Shown piece after piece: positions 1 to 8,685 of a DNA stretch of 46,066 bases (its first letter is position 1; every line of letters begins with the position of its first letter). The stretch is from IMG/VR virus record IMGVR_UViG_3300030104_007222, positions 1-46,066 of that record; one strand, written 5' to 3'. The stretch comes from a virus. The notes beneath the pieces were generated by a model that saw only the letters and a list, made by a program, of their open reading frames with translations, was not told where the DNA came from and ran no database searches. Both the position numbers and the translations under genes were made by a program.

Positions 1-1665
1 GGAAACGACAGCAGTGGCAATGACAATGATTTTTCCAGCAGCGGCTTGGCAACAGCAGATCAGATGTCCGACTCGCCTACTGCCAACTGGTGCGTCTGGA
101 ACCCAATCGACACCTCGTTTAACGACAATGTTACGAGCGATGGAAATTTAAAAATTACGACAGCTAGCCCCGGCTATACGCGCTTTCAGCTTGGCACAAT
201 TGGAGTGACCAGCGGCAAATGGGAGTGGAAATGGACCCCTACAGATAGCTTGTCTGACGGCGGAATTGGTGTGGATGATGGCACCAGCCAAGCGGCGACC
301 GGGGCAAGCAGCGGGGCAATCTCAAACCAGTCAGCTAACGGCGTAATCTACCGAAGCGGCGGGACAAAACTCGTTAACGGTAGTGCGACTTCTTACGGAG
401 CCAGCTTTGCTGCTGACGATGTTATCCGTGTCCAGCTTAACCTTGATGCTGCTACTAAAACGATTGAGTTTTTTAAGAACGACGCCAGTCAAGGAACGAT
501 CAATCTTAACGATAATGTGACTTATTTTCCGGCACAGTTTTCCGCCGATGCTGGACTAGTAACCGTAGCGGATTTTGGGCAATCAGGATTTAGTCCTGCC
601 GCCACGTTCAAGGCGCTTAACGTAAATAATTTACCAGACCCAGCCATTGCAGACCCCAGCAAGTATTTTCACACTCAGCTTTATTCTGGTAACGGTAGCT
701 CTGGTCATGCAATTACTAACGATGCCAACGCGGGAGATTTTAAACCTGACTGGTTAGTATTGAGTCCCCGTTCAAACGGCGATCACCACAATTCTTTGGA
801 TGCTGTAAGAGGCAGCGATAAACGTATTCAAACAAATAACAGCACCGCAGAGCAAACAGACGATCCTGCGCTTGTTACGTTTGAAAGTGATGGGTTTGAC
901 CTTGACACAACTGATGTGAATTATAACGGATCGGGCAGAACTTATGCTTCTTGGCAATGGTCAACTGATGGTGCATCTGCCGCGACCAACTCTGACGGAG
1001 ATATTGATTCTTCGGTTATGAAAAACACCACCGCAGGGTTTTCAATAGTGACCTATACAGGCGGCGGCTCTACGGAAACTTACGGCCACGGGCTTGGAGC
1101 TAAACCCGCATTTATCGTAACCAAAAGGAGAAGTGGCACAGAAAACTGGTGGGGGTGGCATCAAGATTTAGCTGGCGAAACATCTTTGGTTTATATGGAT
1201 TTGACTAACGCTGCAACAACAAGGTCTGTCAGTTGGGCACCGACTAGTTCAACCATCCAAGTTTACAATAATACGGCAGTTGGTGCATCCTCAGACACAT
1301 ATGTCTCATATGTTTTTACCGAAATTGATGGATATAGTAAATTTGGTAGCTACACTGGCAATGGTTCATCAACAGCAGGGCCGTTTGTTTATACCGGATT
1401 TCGTCCTGCTTTTGTCATGACTAAAAATATTACAAATTCTGGCGATGCTTGGCCTATCGCAGATAATAAAAGATCACCCTTTAACGTATGCAATGCGACA
1501 GTTTTTTGGAACCAAACTACGTCCGAAACAACTGGTTATCAAATAGATATGTTGAGTAATGGGTTTAGACCTTACACCACTGATCATGGAGTAAACGAAA
1601 GTTCTGCTACTTTCATATATATGGCTTTTGCTGAAGCACCATTCAAAACAGCCAATGCTCGATAG
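1..1665 (+). CDS. Tail fibre / receptor-binding protein with SPRY-like domain (5' partial)
   Basis: The reading frame is open from base 1, so the gene begins upstream of the window; the in-frame TTG at 46 is not a convincing start. The N-terminal visible part (SDSPTANWCVWNP) and the following ~150 residues look like an SPRY/lectin-like beta-sandwich (GKWEWKW, GIGVDDG, VQLNLDAATKTIEFFKND). The middle and end carry two copies of a fold typical of marine phage tail fibres (DUF7483-like): DWLVLSPR...YASWQW and GHGLGAKPAFIVTKR...GYSKFGSYTGNGSS...RPAFVMTK. It would sit at the tail tip and bind the host surface. The chaperone-like gene and lysis genes follow directly. The fibre role is well supported; the receptor is unknown. 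Confidence 0.8.
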   Translation, partial: GNDSSGNDNDFSSSGLATADQMSDSPTANWCVWNPIDTSFNDNVTSDGNLKITTASPGYTRFQLGTIGVTSGKWEWKWTPTDSLSDGGIGVDDGTSQAATGASSGAISNQSANGVIYRSGGTKLVNGSATSYGASFAADDVIRVQLNLDAATKTIEFFKNDASQGTINLNDNVTYFPAQFSADAGLVTVADFGQSGFSPAATFKALNVNNLPDPAIADPSKYFHTQLYSGNGSSGHAITNDANAGDFKPDWLVLSPRSNGDHHNSLDAVRGSDKRIQTNNSTAEQTDDPALVTFESDGFDLDTTDVNYNGSGRTYASWQWSTDGASAATNSDGDIDSSVMKNTTAGFSIVTYTGGGSTETYGHGLGAKPAFIVTKRRSGTENWWGWHQDLAGETSLVYMDLTNAATTRSVSWAPTSSTIQVYNNTAVGASSDTYVSYVFTEIDGYSKFGSYTGNGSSTAGPFVYTGFRPAFVMTKNITNSGDAWPIADNKRSPFNVCNATVFWNQTTSETTGYQIDMLSNGFRPYTTDHGVNESSATFIYMAFAEAPFKTANAR

Positions 1666-1677
1666 GAGAAGAAAATA

Positions 1678-2241
1678 ATGTGGAAATATAACGGGAAAAT
1701 TATTCGAGAAGGCAGTTCTTGGATTAATAGTGATGGCATTCAACATCCACCTAACTGGCAAATTTGGTCTAAGTCTGAAAAAGAAGCCGCAGGGATGACA
1801 GAGGTTAATCCTGAAACTCCCCCCGACTCCCGCCTGTATACATGGAACTATGCTGCCGATGGCGTGACGATTGAAAAAACGGCTAAAAGTTTGACGGATG
1901 TCGGCCAGACGGATGATAGCGGTAATCCAATCAAAGACTCTGATGGCAATCAAATTATAGATGATGGTGTCAAAACATCTCTTAAAAAAGAAGTTAAAGC
2001 ACAGCAACATAGTAAACTGTCTGAAACAGACTGGGCGGTGGTTAGGAAAGCCGACAAGGGAACGGCTATTCCGTCTAACATCCAGACTTACCGAGATGCA
2101 ATTCGCACCAAAGCAACTGCAATGGAAAGTGCGATTGACGGTGCGGCAAACACCGATGCTGTAGCTGCGCTGTTTGTTACTTTTGACTCAGAAGGAAATA
2201 AGTCCGGTGTCCTTTATGATTGGCCAGAACTAGGGACTTAA
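1678..2241 (+). CDS. Putative tail fibre assembly chaperone-like protein
   Basis: This is a 187-residue protein starting 12 bp after the fibre gene, with GGAGAA just upstream. The N-terminal part (MWKYNGKII, then a PPNW..WS segment) is a short beta-rich domain. The C-terminal half contains LSETDWAVVRKADKG...IQTYRDAIRTKATAME, which resembles the conserved TDW..(R)..YRxxLR core of phage tail assembly chaperones (Phage_tail_APC type). Position directly after the fibre fits a folding or assembly factor. There is no enzymatic motif. Family assignment rests on a short motif and on context. Confidence 0.55.
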   Translation: MWKYNGKIIREGSSWINSDGIQHPPNWQIWSKSEKEAAGMTEVNPETPPDSRLYTWNYAADGVTIEKTAKSLTDVGQTDDSGNPIKDSDGNQIIDDGVKTSLKKEVKAQQHSKLSETDWAVVRKADKGTAIPSNIQTYRDAIRTKATAMESAIDGAANTDAVAALFVTFDSEGNKSGVLYDWPELGT

Positions 2242-2244
2242 TAA

Positions 2245-2409
2245 ATGGTGACGGTAAAAGACATAGAGGCTAGGGTAAATACACACGAAGCAGTATGTGC
2301 TGAAAGATGGAAAGAGACCATAGAGCGTATAAAACGTCTTGAGATGATTATGATTGGTTCAGCAGGTGCAGTTATTGCGCTGATGGCTGGCATGCTTTGG
2401 AAGATGTAA
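2245..2409 (+). CDS. Small coiled-coil/one-TM protein, XhlA/holin-like
   Basis: A 54-residue ORF starts with ATG 3 bp after the previous stop and ends one base before the lysozyme start. Residues 5-33 form a charged amphipathic helix (VKDIEARVNTHE...TIERIKRLE). A single hydrophobic helix (about 35-52, MIMIGSAGAVIALMAGMLW) follows. This soluble coil plus C-terminal TM is the layout of XhlA/haemolysin-type accessory lysis proteins. It sits first in a lysis cassette, so a role in membrane permeabilisation is likely. It could instead be a spanin-like or anchor peptide. Confidence 0.6.
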   Translation: MVTVKDIEARVNTHEAVCAERWKETIERIKRLEMIMIGSAGAVIALMAGMLWKM

Positions 2410-2410
2410 G

Positions 2411-2839
2411 ATGGATATTGATCGTTTAATCGCACAGCTCAAAGTTCACGAAGGCGTTCGTGATAAAGTTTATCTTGATACTGAAGGCATTGAGACGATC
2501 GGTGTTGGTCGTAATTTGAAAGACAAAGGTCTTTCAGAAGATGAGATTGATTATCTTCTGCAGAATGATATATCAGAATTTAAATCTGGAGTGCAGGACA
2601 CGTGGTCTTGGTGGGACAACCTAGATGATGTTCGGCAAAGAGTTGTTGTAGACATGGCATTCAACATGGGTCTCGGTGGCTTGTCAAAATTTAAAAAGAC
2701 TCTCGGGCACATAGAATCTGGCGAGTATGAAGAAGCAGCGTCTGAAATGCTTAATTCTCGTTGGGCAGAACAAGTTGGTCGGAGGGCAAATACTTTAAGC
2801 GAAATGATGCGAACCGGGGAGGACGGTGATGGCTTCTAA
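2411..2839 (+). CDS. Endolysin, T4-type lysozyme (GH24)
   Basis: The 142-residue protein matches the phage T4 lysozyme family over its length. The catalytic triad is in place: Glu14 (KVHEG), Asp23 (VYLDTEG) and Thr29 (IETIGVG). The C-terminal signature SRWAEQVGRRANTLSEMMRTG corresponds to the conserved RW..Q...RA.....RTG helix. It would cleave the MurNAc-GlcNAc bond of peptidoglycan at the end of infection. There is no signal peptide, so it depends on the holins encoded around it. It lies between an XhlA-like peptide and two membrane proteins. Confidence 0.93.
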   Translation: MDIDRLIAQLKVHEGVRDKVYLDTEGIETIGVGRNLKDKGLSEDEIDYLLQNDISEFKSGVQDTWSWWDNLDDVRQRVVVDMAFNMGLGGLSKFKKTLGHIESGEYEEAASEMLNSRWAEQVGRRANTLSEMMRTGEDGDGF

Positions 2840-3161
2840 AGGCAAAAAATCTTTGCAAAAAGACAGTGCATATGAGGAATATGACATTGATGGGGATGGT
2901 GTGGTTAGCGATGCTGAACTTGCAACAGTCAAGGCAATCCACGAGACAGAAGCAGCTGACGAAAAATCAGATGCCCAGAAAAAGATGGCTTGGGTCGCTA
3001 TCATCGCTATGCTTATTTTTACTGGTTTTATTTTCCTTCCTATATTTCCTGATAGTCGTATAAAAGCTCTGGCTGATCTTTTTGGTCTTTTTTACATAGG
3101 GATGGCTGGTGTTGTTGGAGCTTATATGGGGATGACAGCTTACATGAGTGCTAAAAAATGA
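2829..3161 (+). CDS. EF-hand membrane protein in the lysis cassette
   Basis: From ATG 2829 (a GTG one codon earlier is less likely; GGGAGGACGG precedes) the protein has 110 residues. Residues 19-30 form a complete 12-residue EF-hand loop (DIDGDGVVSDAE: D19, D21, D23, E30), so calcium binding is plausible. An acidic/basic helix and two hydrophobic helices follow (WVAIIAMLIFTGFIFLPIF and LFGLFYIGMAGVVGAYMGM). It overlaps the lysozyme end by 11 bp and the holin start by 4 bp. The fusion of an EF-hand to a small holin-like membrane domain suggests a Ca-responsive or regulatory lysis protein. This function is inference from location. Confidence 0.7.
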   Translation: MASKGKKSLQKDSAYEEYDIDGDGVVSDAELATVKAIHETEAADEKSDAQKKMAWVAIIAMLIFTGFIFLPIFPDSRIKALADLFGLFYIGMAGVVGAYMGMTAYMSAKK

Positions 3162-3565
3162 TACAAGCTCTTCTTCCAAGCATATTGCCAGCAGTAACTG
3201 ATGTTATTGGTAGGTTCCTGCCGGAAGACAAAGAAGCGAGGGCAAAAGCAGAGCGCGACTTAGAGGCGCAGCTCGCAACGCATCTTGCCAAAATTGATAT
3301 TGCGCAACTGGAAATAAACAAAGCAGAAGCCTCGCATCGAAGCGTATTTGTTGCCGGGTGGCGACCATTTATAGGCTGGACATGTGGAGTTGCACTGGCT
3401 TACACATATGTTTTGCAGCCAATTCTTGTTTTCGGTCTTGCACAGGCTGGCTATTTAATTGATTTGCCAACAATGGAACTTGGCGAAATGATGCCTGTTC
3501 TGATGGGGATGTTGGGTCTTGGTGGCCTCCGGACATTTGAAAAGTTCAAGGGTGTAAGTAAATAA
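3158..3565 (+). CDS. Holin, 3TM/GTA-holin-like
   Basis: The 135-residue protein has an N-terminal amphipathic segment (ALLPSILPAVTDVIGRFLP), a charged helix (residues ~24-58 with repeated KAE), then FVAGWRPFIGWTCGVALAYTYVLQPIL and a second hydrophobic region near LMGMLGLGGLRTFEK. The order coil - RPxxxWT - TM - GxGGLRTxEK is characteristic of the 3TM-type phage/GTA holin family. It overlaps the EF-hand gene by ATGA and touches the tail hub gene. It probably forms the membrane lesion that releases the lysozyme. Confidence 0.8.
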   Translation: MIQALLPSILPAVTDVIGRFLPEDKEARAKAERDLEAQLATHLAKIDIAQLEINKAEASHRSVFVAGWRPFIGWTCGVALAYTYVLQPILVFGLAQAGYLIDLPTMELGEMMPVLMGMLGLGGLRTFEKFKGVSK

Positions 3566-5415
3566 TGCCACTGCAAACTTTGAACATAAAACCGGGAATT
3601 GTAACTGACGTTGATGAATATACAGCAGCGAAAGTTGGTCCATATTGGGTTGATGCAGACAAGATTCGTTTTGTTAATGGTCTGCCACAGAAAATAGGTG
3701 GTTGGTCTAAAGACACAGCAACACCATCTGTTGCAACATCTAGCACAAATCTTTCTGCTGGCAAAGTTAGAGCATTGCTTAATTGGCGTCTCGTTGATGG
3801 CACTGATGTGACAGCGCTCGGTTCTGAAAGGCAGCTGCTTATTCTTCTTGGTGGAACTTATTATGATATCACACCATTGCGAACAACTGCAGCAACGCTC
3901 GGATCAAATCCAATAACAACATCTAGTGGATCTACAACAGTTACAGTGGCGCACACCAGCCATGGTGCTGACACTGGTGAGATTGTTTCTTTCAGTGGAG
4001 CTGCAGCTGTCAATGGTGTAACGCTGTCTGGTGCGTATGAGCTTACAAAAGTTGATAATAACTCTTACACTGTTGTTGACTCTGTCACAGCTTCCGGCTC
4101 TGGGTCTGGTGGTGGAAGCTCTGTTGTTGCATCCTATTTAATAGGAGATACAGAAGGAATGCTTGAGCCAACAGCAGCATTGGCTCTAGGCTGGGGAACA
4201 GGCACTTGGGGTGGAAGCACATGGGGAACTGCTCGAGCCAGCTCTAGCGTCACCCTAGAGCTTTCTCAGTGGAGTTTTGACCTTTGGGGAGAAGACCTCA
4301 TCGCAACAGTCCACAACTTTGGAACATATGTCTGGGATGCAAGTGCTGGGGTGGCAACGAGAGCAACATTAATAAATGAAGCTGAAATAACCAAATCAAG
4401 ATTTACCACAGTGTCTTTCCCGGACAGGCATCTCATTGCTCATGGCGCATATAACACCAGCACATCAGCGCAAGACAACATGTTAGTTCGGTGGTCTGAT
4501 CAGGAAGATTACTCTGAATTCACACCATCAACTACGAACACAGCTGGCAACCAAAGATTGCAAGTTGGCACCAAAATAATGGCAGCAGTTCCGACTCGTG
4601 AAGCAACATTCATCGGGACTGACGAGGCTATGTATGAGATGCAATTTGTTGGCGCACCATTTATATTTTCATTCCGTTTGCTTGGAACAGGCTGTGGTCC
4701 AATATCTCAAAACGCTATGGTAAATGAAAGTGGTGTTGTTTACTGGATGGGCAGAAGCAATTTTTTCGTTTACGATGGTCAGATCAAAGAGCTGCCTTGC
4801 CCCATCCAATATTTTATATTTGACGACTTGAACCAGCAGCAGCAGCAAAAAATATTTGGATCGATGAATCGTAAATTTCAAGAGGTCATCTGGTTCTATT
4901 GCTCAAATGATGCTGCTGATGATGAACCAGACAAATATGTTACTTATAACTTTGAGACAGGCGTCTGGACAATCGGCTCAATGCAAAGGACAGCTTGGCA
5001 CGATCAGTTTGGCGTTCGTCTTGTTCCTTATGCTATAGATAAAAGTGGATATCTTTATAATCAGGAGACAGGAACTGATGCTGATGGGTCGGCTATGACA
5101 TCATACATAGAGAGTTCTGCTATAGAATTTGATGTCCAGCAAGCGCCAGATGGCACGAATCTTTACATGATTGATAAATTTGTTCCTGCAGGAACTATCA
5201 CAGGATCCCTTGATTTAACAGTAAAATCAAAGAAATATCCGCAAGATGCTAGCGAAATTAGTAAAGGACCATTTACTATTTCGCCAACTACGACTAAAGT
5301 AAGCCTAAGAGCTAAAGGGAGACAGATGAAAGTTCGTTTCTCTAGTGATGCGACAGGTGATAATTGGGAGCTTGGCACATTTAGATTTAATTTACGACCG
5401 GATGGACAGCGATGA
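3565..5415 (+). CDS. Tail hub / DNA stabilisation protein (P22 gp10-like)
   Basis: A 616-residue beta-rich protein. It opens with PGIVTDVDEYTAAKVGPYWVDADKIRFVNGLPQKIGGW, the typical start of podoviral head-closure/hub proteins that list per-site data. It contains an inserted Ig-like/Ser-Gly-rich part (~105-200) and then propeller-like repeats: LWGEDLIATVHNFGTYVWDAS, FPDRHLIAHGAY, TREATFIGTDEAMYEMQF, VNESGVVYWMGRSNFFVYDGQ, YVTYNFETGVWTIG. The core resembles P22 gp10-type hub proteins that attach tail fibres or needle below the portal. This supports a short-tailed virion. Exact position in the tail is inference. Confidence 0.65.
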   Translation: MPLQTLNIKPGIVTDVDEYTAAKVGPYWVDADKIRFVNGLPQKIGGWSKDTATPSVATSSTNLSAGKVRALLNWRLVDGTDVTALGSERQLLILLGGTYYDITPLRTTAATLGSNPITTSSGSTTVTVAHTSHGADTGEIVSFSGAAAVNGVTLSGAYELTKVDNNSYTVVDSVTASGSGSGGGSSVVASYLIGDTEGMLEPTAALALGWGTGTWGGSTWGTARASSSVTLELSQWSFDLWGEDLIATVHNFGTYVWDASAGVATRATLINEAEITKSRFTTVSFPDRHLIAHGAYNTSTSAQDNMLVRWSDQEDYSEFTPSTTNTAGNQRLQVGTKIMAAVPTREATFIGTDEAMYEMQFVGAPFIFSFRLLGTGCGPISQNAMVNESGVVYWMGRSNFFVYDGQIKELPCPIQYFIFDDLNQQQQQKIFGSMNRKFQEVIWFYCSNDAADDEPDKYVTYNFETGVWTIGSMQRTAWHDQFGVRLVPYAIDKSGYLYNQETGTDADGSAMTSYIESSAIEFDVQQAPDGTNLYMIDKFVPAGTITGSLDLTVKSKKYPQDASEISKGPFTISPTTTKVSLRAKGRQMKVRFSSDATGDNWELGTFRFNLRPDGQR

Positions 5416-5660
5416 CAATAAGACAGGGAAGACTACCATCACCACCAAATGCTTATGATCAAAGATGGGCAAATCAGTTAGTCCGGCAGCTCGAGCAAAA
5501 CATCTCAGCAACAAATCTTGCTGCATCATCTTCCCGCTACACAGTAACCAATGTAACAACAGATCGTGCACTAGATGCAGATTCAACTTCAACAGCAGAG
5601 CTTGCTGATGTCCTTGGAACGCTGATAACTGATCTGAGAGAAAGAGGAGTTATAGGCTAA
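5412..5660 (+). CDS. Small conserved virion-region protein
   Basis: The 82-residue protein overlaps its neighbours by ATGA on the left and one base on the right. The first half (RLPSPPNAYDQRWANQLVRQLEQNI) is helical and Pro-led. The second half ends TDRALDADSTSTAELADVLGTLITDLRERG, a Thr/Ser-rich turn followed by a helix. It recalls a small family that follows the hub gene in many marine phage contigs. I cannot assign a function; a small structural or connector role is the natural guess. Confidence 0.6.
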   Translation: MTIRQGRLPSPPNAYDQRWANQLVRQLEQNISATNLAASSSRYTVTNVTTDRALDADSTSTAELADVLGTLITDLRERGVIG

Positions 5661-6955
5661 TGGCAGCTCTAACAAATTTAATTGAAAGAACAGGCAGCAT
5701 TGTTCCTGTTGGCACTGTGAATCCGGGGCAAGAAAGTTCTTCTGGACCAGTAACTGTCCCTGTCTATCAAGTTCAGTCTTTTGCCCCACAAGTTGAGACT
5801 GGCCAACTGCAAAAACTTTATGGCACGAGCGCGATGCCAATGTTTGAGTTTGCTAGGCGTGTGCAGTCTGGGGAATCAACTTTCGACCCTTCTAAGCAGT
5901 TTGATAGAGAAGCTGCAGATGTCATTGGCAGCTTGTCAGATGAAGAGTTGGCAGCACAAGGTTTAGAGCCTGACCTTATTAAAGATATTCTTATTCCAAC
6001 AGCATCAACTGCTACTGGTGCAGTTCTTGGAACTGCTGGGAGAATGGCATCCGCACTCCCCGGAGGAGGGACATCCTCTGAATTCTTAGGCCAGATTGGT
6101 CCAGCGGCAAAGAGTTATATTCCCGGTGCTGGTTCAACCCTTTCACCGGGGGCAGAAGCACTCGGTTTGAAGGCTGGTGAAATTGGAGTTCCTCTTTCTG
6201 ATGCAAATCAGCTAATGCAGGGAGGTGCGAAAGTTACTAGTGCGCCAATGAAATTCGGTGGCACTAACTATGTTAAAATGAATGCAGCAGAAGTTAATGC
6301 TGCTCAAGGAACATTAGCAGCCAAAGGAACTCCTTTTGCTGGTACTGGAGGATCAGTATCCGGCCCACCAGTAGAACCCGGATTTTTTGATGCTGGTGGT
6401 TTTTTTGACAAGGGCTTCACAGGTTATACACCTTCTTTTGCTCAAGTTGGAGTTGGCTTCGGCCTTGATCTTGGTTTCAATCTTTTGTCTGGCATGAAGC
6501 CAAAAGAGGCTGTTAAAAGTGCTGCGATAACTACTGCAGGAACAGCTATCGGAACTGCAGTTGCTGGCCCGATTGGTGGCTTCGTTGGTGGAACGATAGC
6601 AAAAGTTATCAGTGGCGGTTCTGTTGTTTGCACCGAGCTTCACGAGCAGGGTGAAATTTCACACAGTGAATACCGGACAACAAACTATTACACTGCCACA
6701 ATGCTGACGCCAACTCTCGTTAAAGGATATCACTTCTGGGGTGTTCCTGCTGCTGAAAAAATGAAAAAAGGCAAGCAGATCAAATTCTGGAAGTTTGTTT
6801 ACAAACAGTGGAGCAAGCATGCTCATTATAAACTAGGCAAAAGAAAGTTTAGCCTGTCTGGTTTTGTTGTTGCCAAATCTCTTGAAACAGCAAGCCTGTT
6901 GATTGGTAAAATTTATGAAGCAACTCTAGAAAAAAGGATATTCGCACATGGCTGA
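5660..6955 (+). CDS. Virion-region protein with glycine-zipper segment and VCTELHEQG motif
   Basis: 431 residues. The first 240 residues are low in charge and rich in Gly/Ala/Pro/Thr. Residues ~245-330 form a hydrophobic, glycine-zipper-like region (VGVGFGLDLGFNLLSG, AITTAGTAIGTAVAGPIGGFVGGTIAKVISGG) that could insert into a membrane. Next comes VVCTELHEQGEIS, a Cys/His/Glu motif recurrent in marine phage proteins of this position, then a basic aromatic C-terminus (KFWKFVYKQWSKHAHYKLGKRKF). The combination suggests a membrane-active ejection protein. No catalytic domain is certain; the C/E/H cluster is worth testing. Confidence 0.5.
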   Translation: MAALTNLIERTGSIVPVGTVNPGQESSSGPVTVPVYQVQSFAPQVETGQLQKLYGTSAMPMFEFARRVQSGESTFDPSKQFDREAADVIGSLSDEELAAQGLEPDLIKDILIPTASTATGAVLGTAGRMASALPGGGTSSEFLGQIGPAAKSYIPGAGSTLSPGAEALGLKAGEIGVPLSDANQLMQGGAKVTSAPMKFGGTNYVKMNAAEVNAAQGTLAAKGTPFAGTGGSVSGPPVEPGFFDAGGFFDKGFTGYTPSFAQVGVGFGLDLGFNLLSGMKPKEAVKSAAITTAGTAIGTAVAGPIGGFVGGTIAKVISGGSVVCTELHEQGEISHSEYRTTNYYTATMLTPTLVKGYHFWGVPAAEKMKKGKQIKFWKFVYKQWSKHAHYKLGKRKFSLSGFVVAKSLETASLLIGKIYEATLEKRIFAHG

Positions 6956-7229
6956 ACAAATGATGGAACAGCAAAGAAGCCTAAACGATGAAATGGGTGC
7001 AGACGCAGCAATGATGATGATGCAACCGGATGACGAAATTCGTGTCATTTTGCTCTCTCGGCTGGAGTCTATGACCCCGGAAGAATTAAAAGCTCTTGAC
7101 CGGGCTATTGATGGAGCCTCAGCTCGAGTTCTTCTCAAACTGCTGCCAGAGCTGCAGGATCTTATTGAGACATCAATGAGTCGCAAAGCTGGTGCTGGTC
7201 AGCAAGGTGGCGCATTGGCGGGAATGTAA
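6948..7229 (+). CDS. Hypothetical small acidic protein
   Basis: 93 residues, overlapping the previous gene by 8 bp and the next by one base. It has a Met-rich N-terminus (MAEQMMEQQ...AAMMMMQ), a helix with LESMTPEELKALDRAIDG, and a long leucine-rich helix (RVLLKLLPELQDLIE). The Gly/Gln tail is probably disordered. The layout resembles a small scaffold or chaperone for the adjacent internal proteins. I do not recognise a family. Confidence 0.55.
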   Translation: MAEQMMEQQRSLNDEMGADAAMMMMQPDDEIRVILLSRLESMTPEELKALDRAIDGASARVLLKLLPELQDLIETSMSRKAGAGQQGGALAGM

Positions 7230-7666
7230 TGGAGATACGCAGAGCATCAATATTTGATTTTTCTCACATCTGTGCTTTGCTTGTGCGAATGCATGAAGGC
7301 ACAGATTTTGACCTGCCAGAGATCGATGGTGAGAAATTTTCAAATGCTGTTTTGCGCACAATTAACCAAGGCATTGTTCTTGTTGCAATTGAAGAGGGAC
7401 AAATGATAGGTTCTATCGGCGGAATCAAATCTTCTGAATGGTGGTCTAATGAGCCGCTGCTGGGGGACATTTGGTTCTATGTTGAGCCTGAAAGCCGTGC
7501 AACCAGAGCTGCAGCAAACCTCGTTAAAGAGTTTATGTCTGCTGGCCAAGGCATGAAGATTAAACTCGGTCATATTTATGGCAATGATTTAGATCGTAAA
7601 GATAATTTTTTTGAAAGGCTCGGTCTCAAAAAAGTTGGGACTAGCTATTTCTCGGAGGCGAGCTGA
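7229..7666 (+). CDS. GNAT-family N-acetyltransferase
   Basis: 145 residues starting EIRRASIFDFSHICALLVRMHEG, the usual beta1-alpha1 opening of GNAT enzymes. It continues with strands LVAIEEGQMIGSIGGI and GDIWFYVEPESRATRAAANLVKEF (the acetyl-CoA-binding region, here with an R/A-rich rather than strict Q/RxxGxG/A loop), and a C-terminal FFERLGLKKVGTSYF. It would transfer an acetyl group from acetyl-CoA to an amine. The target is not evident. It is embedded between virion genes, as in many marine phages, so it may modify a virion protein or a host factor. Confidence 0.75.
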   Translation: MEIRRASIFDFSHICALLVRMHEGTDFDLPEIDGEKFSNAVLRTINQGIVLVAIEEGQMIGSIGGIKSSEWWSNEPLLGDIWFYVEPESRATRAAANLVKEFMSAGQGMKIKLGHIYGNDLDRKDNFFERLGLKKVGTSYFSEAS

Positions 7667-8676
7667 TGGGCGGATTGTGTTCAACAAGTGTTCAAGTCCT
7701 TCCTGATCCCAAGGAAGTTCTCAAAGATACTGAGATACCTGAATGGGTATCTGAAGGTGGTCAAAAACTTTTCCAGCAAGCTGCTGAACTTGCAGGTGGT
7801 GATTTTCCTGTTTTTGAAGGTGACCGCATTGCAACATTTGAAGACATAAATGACCCAGATGCTATATCTAAACTTACGAGGCGTGAGCAGGAGGGTCTGC
7901 AACTTCTTGAAGATCGTGGTGATGTTTATCAGCCTTATGTTGACCGGGCTGGTGAGGTTGCAACAGACATCGGCTCACAGAGGATAGATACTGGTCAGTT
8001 TGACTATTCTGCTTTTGGTCAAGAAGCTCTCGACAAATACCTCCCAACATTCACAAGTGCTGTTGATCCAGCTTTGCAGGATGTATCTGAAACATTTGCT
8101 AGGCGACAGCGAGATCTTGGTCTTGCCGCAGGCAAAACTGGTGCTTTTGGCGACCGCATGGGCATGGAAGCTGCAGAGCTGACGAGAGGTGAAGCTCGGG
8201 AGCGCGGTAGGCTGCTCTCTGAAGCTGGGCGACAGGGACTTGAATTTGCATCTGGACAGTTTGAGCGAGATCGTGGTGCAGCAGAAAGGCAATTTCAGCT
8301 TAACCAAGCTGCTCGTCAGACAGATTTTGATCTAAACCAAGCTAGCCGAAGAATGGAGCTTGAAGCAGTTACATCGCTCGCTCCGCAGGTGCAGGGACTT
8401 GTCCAGCAAGAGGCGCAAGGCTTGATTGGTGCTGGTGAGGCTGAGAGGCTTCTTGACCAACAAGCTCTCGAGATGGCTTACAGAGACTATGTTGAGCAGA
8501 GAGAATATCCATTCACTGCTCTAAACTTTGCCATGGGTGCTCTCAAAGGTCTGCCATTCGAGACTCGTGAGTTTACGATGCAGCGTGGTGGCGAGTTCAT
8601 CCAGTCTCCCAGCGTATATGGCCAGACAATGGGTGGGCTTGGTGCTTTGGCATCAGCCTACAAGCTGTTGAGTTAG
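7666..8676 (+). CDS. Candidate internal virion protein A (coiled coil)
   Basis: 336 residues. The first ~110 residues (DPKEVLKDTEIPEWVSEGGQKLFQQAAEL...TRREQEGLQLLEDRG) are helical. The middle (about 150-275) is a long Glu/Arg/Gln-rich coiled coil (RRQRDLGLAAGKTGAFGDRMG...ERDRGAAERQFQLNQAARQTDFDLNQASRR). The end is hydrophobic with several Gly and Ala residues. This arrangement occurs next to ejection-type proteins in podovirus-like marine genomes. It sits in an unbroken run of large Ala/Gly-rich genes. Role as internal or ejected protein is inferred. Confidence 0.5.
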   Translation: MGGLCSTSVQVLPDPKEVLKDTEIPEWVSEGGQKLFQQAAELAGGDFPVFEGDRIATFEDINDPDAISKLTRREQEGLQLLEDRGDVYQPYVDRAGEVATDIGSQRIDTGQFDYSAFGQEALDKYLPTFTSAVDPALQDVSETFARRQRDLGLAAGKTGAFGDRMGMEAAELTRGEARERGRLLSEAGRQGLEFASGQFERDRGAAERQFQLNQAARQTDFDLNQASRRMELEAVTSLAPQVQGLVQQEAQGLIGAGEAERLLDQQALEMAYRDYVEQREYPFTALNFAMGALKGLPFETREFTMQRGGEFIQSPSVYGQTMGGLGALASAYKLLS

Positions 8677-8685
8677 GAGTAGCAG

